Shown here piece after piece: positions 33,622 through 44,240 of a stretch of DNA of 64,000 bases (positions within the stretch are counted from its first letter, which is position 1; every line of letters begins with the position of its first letter). Under the pieces are notes generated by a model that saw only the letters and a list, made by a program, of their open reading frames with translations, was not told where the DNA came from and did not search any database. The translations under genes and the position numbers were made by a program. The stretch comes from Streptomyces sp. NBC_00442 (GTDB lineage: Bacteria; Actinomycetota; Actinomycetes; Streptomycetales; Streptomycetaceae), in contig NZ_CP107918.1 in NCBI RefSeq assembly GCF_036014195.1, positions 7,564,001 to 7,628,000 of the forward strand. The letters run 5' to 3'.

Positions 33622-35031
33622 GTGAGCAAGACGTACGCGGGAGCGCGCCTGCGCCGGCTGCGCGAGGAACGCCGCATGAGCCAGGCGGAGCTGGCGCGTC
33701 TGCTGGCCATCTCGCCCAGCTATCTGAATCAGATGGAGCACGACTCACGGCCGCTCACCGTGCCTGTCCTGCTCCGGCTGACCGAGGCCTTCGGCGTCGA
33801 CCCCGGGTTCTTCTCCGAGCGTGACACCACTCGGCTCGTGGCCGATCTGCGCGAGGCGCTGGCGGGGGAGATCGACGGTGCGAGGGTGTCGCCGGCCGAT
33901 CTCGCGGAACTGGCCTCACGGATGCCCGCGGTCGCCGCCGTGCTGCTCGACCTCGGGCGGCGCAACCAACTCCTGGCGGAACGCGTCACCGGAGCGTCCC
34001 AGGGACGCGACGCACAAGCAGAACCGCCGCGGTCGCCCCACGAGGAGATCCGCGACTTCTTCTACCGACGTCAGAACTATCTGCACGACACGGACCTCGC
34101 CGCGGAAGACCTCGCGCGGGCCGTCGGCATCCGCCCGGGAGACGTCGTCCGCACGCTGGCCGCCCGGCTCGCCGAGCGCCATGGAGTCCGCACGGCCGGC
34201 GGAGCGGGCGACCGCCTGCACCATTTCGACGCGTCGACACGCACCCTGCACCTGTCCGGCGGGCTGCGCCCCGGACAGCGTGCCTTCCGGATGGCGACCC
34301 AACTGGGCCTGCTCGAACACGGCGCCGAACTCGACAGGCTGGCCGCCGAGGACTTCGCCCCCGGCTCACCCGCCTACGGCCTGGCCAGGATCGGCATCGC
34401 GAGCTACTTCGCCGCAGCCCTGATCCTGCCGTACCGCAGCTTCCACGCCGCGGCCGAGGACGTGCGCTACGACATCGAGCTGCTGACCGACCGTTACGGC
34501 CTCGGCTACGAGACGGTCTGCCACCGCCTGTCCACCCTGCAGCGTCCCCGGCTGCGCGGGGTCCCCTTCTCCTTCGTGCGGGTCGACCGGGCCGGCAACA
34601 TGTCCAAGCGGCAGTCGGCCACCGGCTTCCACTTCTCCCGGGCCGGCGGCACCTGCCCGCTCTGGAACGTCTACGAGGCGTTCGCGGCGCCCGGCCGGAT
34701 CCATGTACAGATCGCCGCGATGCCGGACGGGCAGCGGTATGTGTGGACCGCTCGCAGTGTCACCCGGCACCGCGGCGGATGGGGCGAACCCGGCAAGACC
34801 TTCGCCATCGGCCTCGGCTGCGAGGTCCGCCATGCCTCGCGGCTCGTCTACTCCGACGGCCTGAACCTCGACAACTCCGCGGCCGTCACCCCCATCGGCA
34901 TGGGCTGCCGGATCTGCGAACGGCTCGACTGCCCCCAGAGGTCCGTGCCCGCGCTCGGGCGGACGCTGGCCGTCGACCAGAACAGCAGCACCTTCGTGCC
35001 GTACGCGGTCGACGACTCCGCACCCCGCTGA
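33622..35031 (+). CDS. ramB: RamB/ScfR-family XRE transcriptional regulator
   Basis: A 469-residue regulator: an N-terminal XRE helix-turn-helix (MSQAELARLLAISPSYLNQME, about 19-39), a middle IrrE/ImmA-like region where the metal motif is not conserved (QRAFRMATQLGLLEHGAEL), and the C-terminal short-chain-acyl regulator domain with the Cys-bearing GMGCRICERLDCPQRS near residue 430. RamB proteins control acetate and propionate metabolism genes, including isocitrate lyase. It is divergent from aceA, as in mycobacteria, so it very likely represses or activates the glyoxylate shunt in response to acyl-CoA. It starts at GTG 33622, after GGAGGA. Confidence 0.88.
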   Translation: MSKTYAGARLRRLREERRMSQAELARLLAISPSYLNQMEHDSRPLTVPVLLRLTEAFGVDPGFFSERDTTRLVADLREALAGEIDGARVSPADLAELASRMPAVAAVLLDLGRRNQLLAERVTGASQGRDAQAEPPRSPHEEIRDFFYRRQNYLHDTDLAAEDLARAVGIRPGDVVRTLAARLAERHGVRTAGGAGDRLHHFDASTRTLHLSGGLRPGQRAFRMATQLGLLEHGAELDRLAAEDFAPGSPAYGLARIGIASYFAAALILPYRSFHAAAEDVRYDIELLTDRYGLGYETVCHRLSTLQRPRLRGVPFSFVRVDRAGNMSKRQSATGFHFSRAGGTCPLWNVYEAFAAPGRIHVQIAAMPDGQRYVWTARSVTRHRGGWGEPGKTFAIGLGCEVRHASRLVYSDGLNLDNSAAVTPIGMGCRICERLDCPQRSVPALGRTLAVDQNSSTFVPYAVDDSAPR

Positions 35032-35052
35032 CGGACCCGGTACCGGCGCGGA

Positions 35053-35076
35053 AACCGCCCCGAAGGGCGGGCGGTT
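35053..35076. terminator. Bidirectional hairpin between the ramB-like and LmbE genes
   Basis: AACCGCCC (35053-35060) pairs with GGGCGGTT (35069-35076) around an 8-base loop that can itself fold. It lies between two converging genes, 22 bases after the first stop and adjacent to the second, so it probably terminates both. Confidence 0.55.
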
Positions 35077-35909
35077 CAGCGCAGTCCGGCGAACAGGTCG
35101 TTCTCGGGCAGGTCCGCTCCAGTGCCGTCCTGGACGCGTACGAAGGTCTCCATGCCCATCAGCTCGGTGAACCGCTCCACGCCCATCCGCAGGAAGAAGA
35201 TGTTCTCGCCCTGGCTCGCGTGTGCGGCCAGCGCGTCGAACTTCTGCGCGCCGAAGGCCGAGGTGTCCACCCAGGTGGTGATCTCCTCCTCCGGGAGCCC
35301 GATCTTCGCCATCGCGGCGGCCTCGGCGGGGTCCGGCTCCGGCGCGTCCGGGTGGAACTCACGCATGACCTCGCCGAACCGCTGCATCATCGAGCGGGGC
35401 GCCGTCGTCCAGTACACCTTCGGGGCCTGCTCGATCATCGCCAGCGCCGCCATCGTGATGCGGTTCGCCTGGATGTGGTCCGGGTGCCCGTAGAAGCCGT
35501 TCTCGTCGTAGGTCACCACCACATCGGGTTCGTAGCGGCGCATGAGTTCGGCGAGTCGAGCGGCGCCTTCCTCCACGGGTGTCTGCCAGAAGGACCCGGG
35601 GGCTTCATTGGTGGGCCAGCCCATCATTCCGGAGTCGGCGTAGTCCAGCATCTCCAGGTGACTGATGTTCAGGATGGCGCAGCTCGCCTTGAGTTCGTCC
35701 CGTCGCATCGACGCGACCGCCGCCGGGTCGTGCCCCGGATCGCCCGGCTTCACTCCTCCCGGTCCGTCCCCGCAACCGCCGTCGGTACACGTCACGAGGA
35801 CCGTGCGAATGCCCTCAGCCGCGTACTGGGCGAGAATTCCTCCCGTTCCGGTCGCCTCGTCATCGGGGTGGGCGTGCACAGCCATGAGCGTCAAAGGCCG
35901 GTCAGTCAT
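35076..35909 (-). CDS. LmbE/PIG-L-family deacetylase (mycothiol conjugate amidase-like)
   Basis: A 277-residue zinc hydrolase: AHPDDE (13-18) supplies two metal ligands and the base, and YDENGFYGHPDHIQANRI gives the third His. The GGCGDGPGGVKPGDPGHDP insert and the GMMGWPTNEAPGSFWQ segment are as in the Mca/MshB group. Mca cleaves mycothiol S-conjugates to a mercapturic acid and GlcN-Ins; this one may do that or act on another N-acetylglucosaminyl substrate. The ATG at 35909 has AGGAG eight bases upstream. Monocistronic. Confidence 0.88.
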   Translation of the reverse strand: MTDRPLTLMAVHAHPDDEATGTGGILAQYAAEGIRTVLVTCTDGGCGDGPGGVKPGDPGHDPAAVASMRRDELKASCAILNISHLEMLDYADSGMMGWPTNEAPGSFWQTPVEEGAARLAELMRRYEPDVVVTYDENGFYGHPDHIQANRITMAALAMIEQAPKVYWTTAPRSMMQRFGEVMREFHPDAPEPDPAEAAAMAKIGLPEEEITTWVDTSAFGAQKFDALAAHASQGENIFFLRMGVERFTELMGMETFVRVQDGTGADLPENDLFAGLR

Positions 35910-36045
35910 GACGTAGTTCTCCTGTGTCAAGGTGGTTCTTCTCCATATATCCACTGGAACGGACGCAGCCGTAGCGGGCTCGGTCGTTCCCACCCATTCT
36001 TACTGGAAGCGCCAGAGCGATGCTGTGGCAACGCCCGCCCTCGGC

Positions 36046-36264
36046 TCATGGCCGGGCGGACAGCGACTGGTCGTGATGGTCGGCGGGTTCGGCGCACCGC
36101 TGACCGAAGAGCATGGTGGTGCAGGGCCCTCCGTCGCCGGTGTAGGCGTGGTGGCGAATCGGGTCGAGGGGAATGCTGACCTGCCCCGCCAGCGGAGGCG
36201 GGGTCGGTTGCGCGAGTTCCGCCTCGACGCGGGTGATCCGGGCGGTCAGGTCGTCACTGGTCAC
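36046..36264 (-). CDS. Small conserved-looking hypothetical protein
   Basis: A 72-residue protein if the GTG at 36264 (GGAGAAG just upstream) is the start; an ATG at 36318 would add 18 residues. It has a short helical N-terminus (LTARITRVEAEL), then a Pro-rich stretch and HHAYTGDGGPCTTMLFGQRC, with two cysteines and several histidines that could bind a metal. I recognise the C-terminal pattern (GDGGPC...FGQRC..P) from small Streptomyces hypotheticals but know no function. It fills the space between the LmbE and PPOX genes. Confidence 0.5.
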   Translation of the reverse strand: MTSDDLTARITRVEAELAQPTPPPLAGQVSIPLDPIRHHAYTGDGGPCTTMLFGQRCAEPADHHDQSLSARP

Positions 36265-36443
36265 AGGGGCTTCTCCATCGGTAGCGGGCGGGTGCGTCGT
36301 CCCTACCCGTTCTCTCACGGGTTGGTCGCCCGGGGGCCGACATGTATCCGAGGGAGCACGTGTCGCAGGGGCGGGACCCGGCAGGCGGTGGCGGCGCGCG
36401 TCGGGACCGCCCGGCCGTGACGGCCTGTCGTAGGGTGCGATGC

Positions 36444-36911
36444 ATGAGCCCTCGAATCGCTACCAACACCCCTGTCGAACTGGCCCAGTTGCTGGATTTC
36501 GTCCGCCCGCGGCACCGTGCGATCCTGCTGACCCGGCGGGCCGACGGCAGTCCGCAGGGATCGCCCCTGACGTGCGGCGTCGACGACGCGGGCCGATTGG
36601 TCATGTCCACCTACCCCGAGCGCGCCAAGGTCCGGAACGCGCGCAGGGACCAGCGTGTCAGCGTGATCGTGCTCTCCGACGAGTGGGACGGTCCGTGGGT
36701 CCAGGTGGACGGCGAGGCCGAGGTCCTCGACGCGCCGGAGTCGGTCGAGCCGCTCGTGGACTACTTCCGCGGCATCAGCGGCGAGCACCCGGACTGGGCG
36801 GAGTACCGCGCGGCGATGGTGAAGCAGGGCAAGTCCTTGATCCGTGTCACGCCGGTCCGCTGGGGCCCGGTGGCGACGGGCGGATTCCCGGCGTCGTCGG
36901 CGCAGGGGTAG
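36444..36911 (+). CDS. PPOX-class F420/FMN-dependent split-barrel protein
   Basis: A 155-residue pyridoxamine-phosphate-oxidase-fold protein: RHRAILLTRRADGSPQGSPLTCGVDDAGRLV gives the first strands, STYPERAKVRNARRDQRVSVIVL is the phosphate-binding K-x-R-N-x-x-x-x-x-R region, and PWVQVDGEAEVLD follows. Actinomycete members usually bind F420 and reduce small enones or act as side-activity reductases. The ATG at 36444 gives the canonical length. Confidence 0.88.
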   Translation: MSPRIATNTPVELAQLLDFVRPRHRAILLTRRADGSPQGSPLTCGVDDAGRLVMSTYPERAKVRNARRDQRVSVIVLSDEWDGPWVQVDGEAEVLDAPESVEPLVDYFRGISGEHPDWAEYRAAMVKQGKSLIRVTPVRWGPVATGGFPASSAQG

Positions 36912-36985
36912 TCCCCCGGAGTGGTCCCGCCTCCGCCGTCGGGCCGGCCTTCGGCCGAATGCGCGCGCACGGCCTCCTCGCCACT

Positions 36986-37026
36986 CGGTAGACACTGTCT
37001 ACGCCTAGCTGGTAGACAGTGTCTAT
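36986..37026. promoter_or_regulatory. Two palindromic TetR operators
   Basis: GTAGACACTGTCTAC (36986-37000) is a perfect palindrome with one central base. GTAGACAGTGTCTAT (about 37012-37026) is the same site with one change and overlaps the ATG of the TetR gene. The centres are 26 bases apart. Position and symmetry strongly suggest autorepression of the TetR-MFS-MaoC operon. Confidence 0.8.
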
Positions 37027-37663
37027 GGACAGTGAGAGCTTCCTTCGTGAGCGGTTGATCGATGTCGGCGTCGACCTGGTGAAGTCGGAGGGATCCGCCT
37101 CGCTCGGTCTGCGCGAGATCGCCCGCAGGGCCGGGGTGTCGCACGGGGCGCCGCGCCGCTACTTCCCCACGCACCACGCCCTGTTGTCGTCGATCGCCCA
37201 GCGCGGCTTCCAGGAACTGGGGAGCAAGTGCGCGGCGGCTGTCGCCGGCGCGCCGTCACCGCGGGCTCAGCTGCGCGCCGTCGCCGGCGCATACATCGGG
37301 TACGCGCTGGAATGCCACGGCATGTTCGAGCTGATGTTCCGTCACGACCTGCTGGACAGCGAGCGGCACGCCTCGGGCGAACGCCGGTTGCGGGAATCGA
37401 GCCTTCCGCAGTTCGAGCGCATCGTCGCCCTCGTCGCCCGATGCCGGGCGGAGCAGGAGGCCGCACCCGACTCCAGCACGCCGCCGGCGGTGACGGCCGC
37501 CGCCCTCTGGGCGAACCTGCACGGCATCGCCCACCTGTGGGCCCGGGGCAGCATCCAACTCGCCCTCGGTGACGAGCCGTCCGCCGACGCAACGGCCGAC
37601 CAGCGGCTCGACCGTCTCATCGCGACGGCACTGGACGCCCACCTGGGCCCGGTGGCCGCGTGA
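37025..37663 (+). CDS. TetR-family transcriptional regulator
   Basis: A 212-residue regulator with an N-terminal helix-turn-helix (GSASLGLREIARRAGVSHGAPRRYF, residues 22-46) and a C-terminal ligand domain of the TetR_C_13/WHG type (AHLWARGSIQLAL near residue 170). It is the first gene of an operon with an MFS pump and a MaoC-like hydratase, joined by GTGA and ATGA overlaps. The operator palindromes overlap its start codon, so it very likely represses its own operon until a ligand, perhaps the pump substrate, binds. A GTG two codons earlier is an alternative start. Confidence 0.9.
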   Translation: MDSESFLRERLIDVGVDLVKSEGSASLGLREIARRAGVSHGAPRRYFPTHHALLSSIAQRGFQELGSKCAAAVAGAPSPRAQLRAVAGAYIGYALECHGMFELMFRHDLLDSERHASGERRLRESSLPQFERIVALVARCRAEQEAAPDSSTPPAVTAAALWANLHGIAHLWARGSIQLALGDEPSADATADQRLDRLIATALDAHLGPVAA

Positions 37664-39189
37664 GCACCCCGCGCGGGCGGCCGTCCGTCGAACGGGTACG
37701 GGCGTCCGTCGATCCCATCGGGCAATCCGCCCCGGCCGCCGATCCCCGTGGGCGGTCCGCCCCACCCGTGCGGCAGTCCGCCGCCCTGACGGTCGGCGCG
37801 GCCGGCGCGATGCTCGTCGCGCTGGACGGCACGGTCCTGCTGATGGCCCAGCCCAGCCTGCGGCGCGACCTCGGGGCGAGCCTGACGCAGATCCAGTGGA
37901 CGAGCACCGGCTACCTGGTCGCGGTCGCTTCGCTGCTCGTCGTCGCCGGCCGACTGGGGGACCGGTACGGCCACGCGCGGCTGCTGTTCACCGGTGTCCT
38001 GGGGTTCGGGGCCTCCTCGGCCGGTATCGCGCTCGCCCCGTCGATCGGCTGGGTGATCGCCCTGCGCGTCGCCCAGGGCGTGTTCGGTGCGCTGCTCCAG
38101 CCGGCGACGCTCGCCATGCTGCGGATGGCCTATCCCGCGGACCGTCTCGGCAGGCCCGTCGCCATCCGTACCGGCGCGATCGGCGTGGCCGCGGGGGCGG
38201 GCCCGGTCCTCGGGGGAGTCCTGGTCGCGCACCTGGGCTGGCGCGCGGTGTTCTGGATCAACGTGCCCCTCGCTCTTGTCGTCGCCGCGCTCACCCTCGC
38301 CGCGCGCCTGCCGGCCCCGGGCCGCGGCCGCGCCCAGCGCCTCGACCTGAGCGGTGCGGCCCTGCTCACGGCCGCCCTCGCGGTCCTGGTCCACAGCCTG
38401 ACGCGCGTACCGGCAGCCGGCTGGGCGGCCCCGTCGACGCTGCTCGGGCTCCTGGTCACCGGCTGCCTCGCGGCCCTGTTCGTGCGGCACGAACGCCGCG
38501 CCTCGAATCCGGTCGTGCCGCAGGCGGTGGCGCGGTCCTTACCGGTCACGGCGTCGATGACGATCCTCCTGTTCACCAGCGCCGCCCTGTTCGGTGCGCT
38601 CTTCACGGCCACGTTCTACCTCCAGGACGTGCTCCGCCTCGACGCGCCGACCAGCGGCGTGCGCGTGCTGCCGCTCACCGTGCTCATGGTGGTCGGCGCT
38701 CCGCTCGCCGGCGCTGCGCTGCGCCGCTACGGCCCGCGGCGGACCGCGAGCGCCGGGTCGGTCCTCGTCGTCCTCGGTGTCGCGGCGCTGTCCCGACTCG
38801 GCCCGGCCACCCCGTGGCAGGCCATGGGCGCCGCCTTCGCCGTACTCGGCGCGGGGTTCGCCACCGTGATGGTCACCGCCACCGGCACCGTCGTCGGTGA
38901 CGCGCCGCCCGGATACGCCGGGGTCGTCGGCGGCCTCAAGCAGACGGCCATGAACATCGGACCCACGCTCGGCATCGCCGTTGCCGCCGCGACCCGCACA
39001 TCCGCCGACGGCGCTTCGGCGCCACCCGCCCCTTCGATGGGTCCAACTCTTGTGATTCTGGCCGCAGTTGCAGCCATCGGTCTGCCGCTGGCGATGCTGC
39101 TGCCGGCAGGCACCCACCGGCGGGGAGGAAGAGACACCGCCGAAACGGCCGGTACCGACGAACACCAACGCGAAGGAGAGACACCATGA
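37660..39189 (+). CDS. DHA2-type MFS multidrug exporter (14 helices)
   Basis: A 509-residue proton-antiporter-type transporter. After a 40-residue polar lead come about 14 hydrophobic helices; GRLGDRYGHARLLFTG is the MFS loop 2-3 motif, RVAQGVFGALLQPATLAML is motif C-like helix 4-5 territory, and LDGTVLLMAQPSLRRDLGAS is the DHA2 signature D1. The GTG start overlaps the TetR stop. It probably exports the compound sensed by the TetR protein. Confidence 0.92.
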   Translation: MSTPRGRPSVERVRASVDPIGQSAPAADPRGRSAPPVRQSAALTVGAAGAMLVALDGTVLLMAQPSLRRDLGASLTQIQWTSTGYLVAVASLLVVAGRLGDRYGHARLLFTGVLGFGASSAGIALAPSIGWVIALRVAQGVFGALLQPATLAMLRMAYPADRLGRPVAIRTGAIGVAAGAGPVLGGVLVAHLGWRAVFWINVPLALVVAALTLAARLPAPGRGRAQRLDLSGAALLTAALAVLVHSLTRVPAAGWAAPSTLLGLLVTGCLAALFVRHERRASNPVVPQAVARSLPVTASMTILLFTSAALFGALFTATFYLQDVLRLDAPTSGVRVLPLTVLMVVGAPLAGAALRRYGPRRTASAGSVLVVLGVAALSRLGPATPWQAMGAAFAVLGAGFATVMVTATGTVVGDAPPGYAGVVGGLKQTAMNIGPTLGIAVAAATRTSADGASAPPAPSMGPTLVILAAVAAIGLPLAMLLPAGTHRRGGRDTAETAGTDEHQREGETP

Positions 39190-39677
39190 GCACCGAGGAC
39201 CCCACCGACGGCTTCACCGTCCCCGTCGGCGACCGCTACTTCGAGGACTACACGGCGGATACCACCCACGCCTGCGGCAGCCTGACCGTGACCGAGCGGG
39301 ACATCATCGACTTCGCCTCCCGGTTCGATCCCCAGGCCTTCCACATCGACCCCGTCGCCGCCGAGGACGGGCCCTTCGGCGGCCTCGTGGCCAGCGGATG
39401 GCACACCGCCGCCCTCATGATGAAGCTGTTCGCCGCGCACTACCTGTCCACGGTGGCCAGCCTCGGCAGCCCGGGGGTGGACGAGCTGCGCTGGCTGAAG
39501 CCCGTGCGGCCGGGAGACCGATTGCACCTGCGCGTCCACATCCTGGAGACCAGGCCTTCGAGGTCCGACCCCGGGCGCGGAATCGTCCGGTCGCTGGCGG
39601 AACTCCTCGACGACGACGGAGCCGCCGTACTGCGCGTCACGGTGGTGAACCTGCTGAGGACCCGGACCACACCGTGA
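39186..39677 (+). CDS. MaoC-like hydratase (hot-dog fold)
   Basis: A 163-residue MaoC-domain protein: the hydratase motif lies in DIIDFASRFDPQAFHIDPVAAEDGPFGG, with Asp and His placed as in R-specific enoyl-CoA hydratases, followed by LVASGWHTAALMMKLFA. Family members hydrate (R)-enoyl-CoA or act as beta-hydroxyacid dehydratases. ATGA overlap with the MFS gene puts it under TetR control. A metabolic partner for an exported acid is conceivable but unproven. Confidence 0.9.
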   Translation: MSTEDPTDGFTVPVGDRYFEDYTADTTHACGSLTVTERDIIDFASRFDPQAFHIDPVAAEDGPFGGLVASGWHTAALMMKLFAAHYLSTVASLGSPGVDELRWLKPVRPGDRLHLRVHILETRPSRSDPGRGIVRSLAELLDDDGAAVLRVTVVNLLRTRTTP

Positions 39678-39806
39678 GTCCCGCATGCGGTGGGAGCGCC
39701 CGGCTCTGGCCTCGACCGACGGCGGCCCGAGCGGCGATCGGGCTAAGCCGTCGAGGCGCCGCCGCGTCGGAGACCGTCTCCGGGGCTCCCATGTTTTGAT
39801 GCGGGC

Positions 39807-41927
<2,121 letters not shown>

Positions 41928-41978
41928 CATGGGCGGAGTGACGTAGTCGGGGAGACAGGAGCGGGGGGAGCACCCCCC

Positions 41979-42017
41979 CCCGCGGCACGGGAGTGACCGT
42001 CCCTCCCGTGCCGCGGG
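41979..42017 (+). terminator. Hairpin terminator after glgX
   Basis: A perfect 15-bp stem (41979-41993 with 42003-42017) closes a 9-base loop, 52 bases after the glgX stop. It is preceded by a C9 run. A strong GC-rich terminator separating glgX from the carotenoid oxygenase gene. Confidence 0.82.
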
Positions 42018-42191
42018 ACCGCATCGATCGGGCGTTCCCCCGGCTCGCGTGGGCGCTTCGAAGGGGCGGGGTTACGCTGAAGTGAGCTGAGAAGGCCGGG
42101 GCTCTCTCGGACACGTCGCGAGCGACGGCCGTGGAGCGCCCTGCGTGGTGGAGTCCCGGCGACGGCCCCCGAAACCACCCTGGGAGGGCCT

Positions 42192-43619
42192 GTGAGTCCT
42201 CGGACGCAGCCCCGCTTCGACCCCACCCGCGTCCCGCACCTGCTCGGATCGTTCGCGCCGGTGACGGAGGAGGTCGACGTCGTCGACCTCGAGGTGACGG
42301 GAGAGATCCCGCCCTCGCTGGACGGCCTGTACGTGCGCAACGGGCCCAATCCCCGGTTCACCCCGATCGGGTCGTACCTCTATCCCATCGACGGGGACGG
42401 CATGCTGCACGGCATCTGGCTCTCCGAGGGCCGGGCCCGCTACCGCAACCGCTTCGTGCGCACTCCGGGGCTGCTCGCCGAGGAGCGCGTCGGGCACGCG
42501 CTGTGGGGCGGCGTCGAGTCGTTCCTGATGCCGGGCCCCGACGAGGTCGGGCCGGAGCTGGCGAACGACTTCAAGGACCTCCCCGACATCAATGTGGTCA
42601 GCCATGCCGGCCGCCTGCTGGCACTGGCGGAGTCGGCCTGCCCGTTCCGGGTGGACGACGGCCTGGAGACGGTGGGCCGGGAGGACTTCGGGGGATCCCT
42701 CCCGGTGGGCATCACGGCGCATCCGAAGATAGATCCGGTCTCCGGCGAGATGGTGGTGTTCTGCTACGCGCTCGAAGCCCCGTACCTGACGTGGTCGATC
42801 ATCGATCCCACGGGAGTCGTCATCCGGAAGGCCACGCCCGTCGAGGGCGTGGACGAGCCCATGATGATCCACGACATGGCGCTGACCAAGCGATTCGTGG
42901 TCCTGGTGCTCGCCCCGGCGTTCATCGACCTGGAGGCCGCGATGACGGGGGGCGCGTTCCTTGCCTGGCGCCCCGAGCGCGGGACGCGCGTCGCGCTGAT
43001 CCCGCGCGACGGCGGGCCGGTGCGGTGGGCGTCGAGCGAGGCGTTCTGGCTCTGGCACACGGTCAACGCCTACGACGACGGGCCCGAGGGCGAGGGCGAC
43101 GTCGTCCTCGACTACGTGCAGTGGAGCCGGCTGACGGTGGGCGGCGGTCCCTCGATGACCTCGGATCCGGTGCGGTGCGGTCTGGTGCGCGCCCGCATCG
43201 ACCCCGCCACGGGCCGCATGGCCCGCACCGAACTCGACGATTCCCGGGTCGAACTGCCCCGCATCGACGACCGTCGCACCGGCCGCCGCCACCGGTTCCT
43301 CGCGCTGGTGTCCGAGACCGGGAACGTGGACCTGCTGCCCGGCGAGTACAACGCCCTGCGCTGGTACGACACCGAGACCGACACCGCGCGGGTCTGGTCC
43401 GCCGGAGACCTGTCGGTGGGCGAACCCGTCTTCGCGCCCGAGCCCGGACAGCAGTCCGACGAGCGGGGCTACTGGCTGACCTTCGCCACCGACCGCACGG
43501 ACGGGACGAGCTGGTTCCTGATCATCGCGGCCGAGGATCCCACGGCGGGACCCGTCGCACGGGTGCGCATACCGGTCCGCGTTCCCCTCGGCCTGCACGG
43601 CTCCTGGCTGCCGAGCTGA
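42192..43619 (+). CDS. Carotenoid cleavage oxygenase (RPE65/lignostilbene family)
   Basis: A 475-residue seven-blade propeller enzyme: LDGLYVRNGPNPRF at about 39-52, GDGMLHGIWLSEG, and four iron-binding histidines in GITAHPKIDP, MMIHDMALTK, FWLWHTVNAYDD and the C-terminal LGLHGSWLPS. The family uses Fe(II) and O2 to cleave a conjugated double bond in carotenoids or stilbenes without a cosubstrate. The GTG at 42192 follows GGGAGGGCCT. No carotenoid genes lie next to it, so the substrate is unknown. Confidence 0.93.
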   Translation: MSPRTQPRFDPTRVPHLLGSFAPVTEEVDVVDLEVTGEIPPSLDGLYVRNGPNPRFTPIGSYLYPIDGDGMLHGIWLSEGRARYRNRFVRTPGLLAEERVGHALWGGVESFLMPGPDEVGPELANDFKDLPDINVVSHAGRLLALAESACPFRVDDGLETVGREDFGGSLPVGITAHPKIDPVSGEMVVFCYALEAPYLTWSIIDPTGVVIRKATPVEGVDEPMMIHDMALTKRFVVLVLAPAFIDLEAAMTGGAFLAWRPERGTRVALIPRDGGPVRWASSEAFWLWHTVNAYDDGPEGEGDVVLDYVQWSRLTVGGGPSMTSDPVRCGLVRARIDPATGRMARTELDDSRVELPRIDDRRTGRRHRFLALVSETGNVDLLPGEYNALRWYDTETDTARVWSAGDLSVGEPVFAPEPGQQSDERGYWLTFATDRTDGTSWFLIIAAEDPTAGPVARVRIPVRVPLGLHGSWLPS

Positions 43620-43711
43620 ACACACCGACTCCCCGGGCGATGTGCGTCGTACGCAACCGGGCGGGGTGGGGACGCGGGGTCGGTACCGGTGTGATCGAGT
43701 ATGACGTTCCG

Positions 43712-43736
43712 GCATGCATGCACGCGTGTGTGCGTG
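43712..43736. other. 25-base alternating purine-pyrimidine tract
   Basis: GCATGCATGCACGCGTGTGTGCGTG alternates purine and pyrimidine at every position across 25 bases, the classic Z-DNA-prone pattern. It is in the intergenic region 36 bases before the GTG of the next gene, where supercoiling from transcription could act. Confidence 0.6.
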
Positions 43737-43771
43737 ACGTGGATGACGGGCGAGCAAGGGAGACATGGGCC

Positions 43772-44188
43772 GTGACCGACGAGTGGTACGTCCTCATCGA
43801 GGAGGACACCCGGACGACCGAGCGCGCCGACGGTGTGGAACTGAGGCTGCACCGTTGGGCGTTGGTCGCAACGCACCGCATTGGCCGCGACCAGGCGGAG
43901 GCGAGCGCCGCGGCGCGGGACGCGGCGCTGCGATACATACCGCGGCTACTGGCCCGTCACGCGCGGCCCGGGGACGTGCCGGGGCGGCAGGCGTTCCAGG
44001 GACAGGACGGTACGTGGGTCGTACTGGTGCGACAGCGCGGGCGTGAGTGCCATGTCCGGGTTTCCACGGCTCGGCTCGTGCATTCCCGGACCGAGGAGGA
44101 AGCACAGGCGAAGACCTTGAAGGAGAAATTCCGTAGCGCACTGGAGGGCCCGCAGCCCTTGCCGCAGCCCTGGGCCCCCGGCCGGTAG
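43772..44188 (+). CDS. Conserved hypothetical protein
   Basis: A 138-residue protein with no recognised domain. The N-terminus DEWYVLIEEDTRTTE and a middle WVVLVRQRGRECHVRVSTARLV read as beta strands, joined by an Arg/Ala-rich helix (ASAAARDAALRYIPRLLARH), and the end is basic with a KTLKEKFRSAL helix. The GTG at 43772 has GGGAG ten bases upstream. Similar short proteins of unknown role occur in many Streptomyces. It sits 52 bases upstream of another hypothetical and may share its transcript. Confidence 0.65.
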   Translation: MTDEWYVLIEEDTRTTERADGVELRLHRWALVATHRIGRDQAEASAAARDAALRYIPRLLARHARPGDVPGRQAFQGQDGTWVVLVRQRGRECHVRVSTARLVHSRTEEEAQAKTLKEKFRSALEGPQPLPQPWAPGR

Positions 44189-44240
44189 TCTCGGATTCCC
44201 TTATCGAAGGGCGCCACCGCACCATCCCACGGGGGAACAC

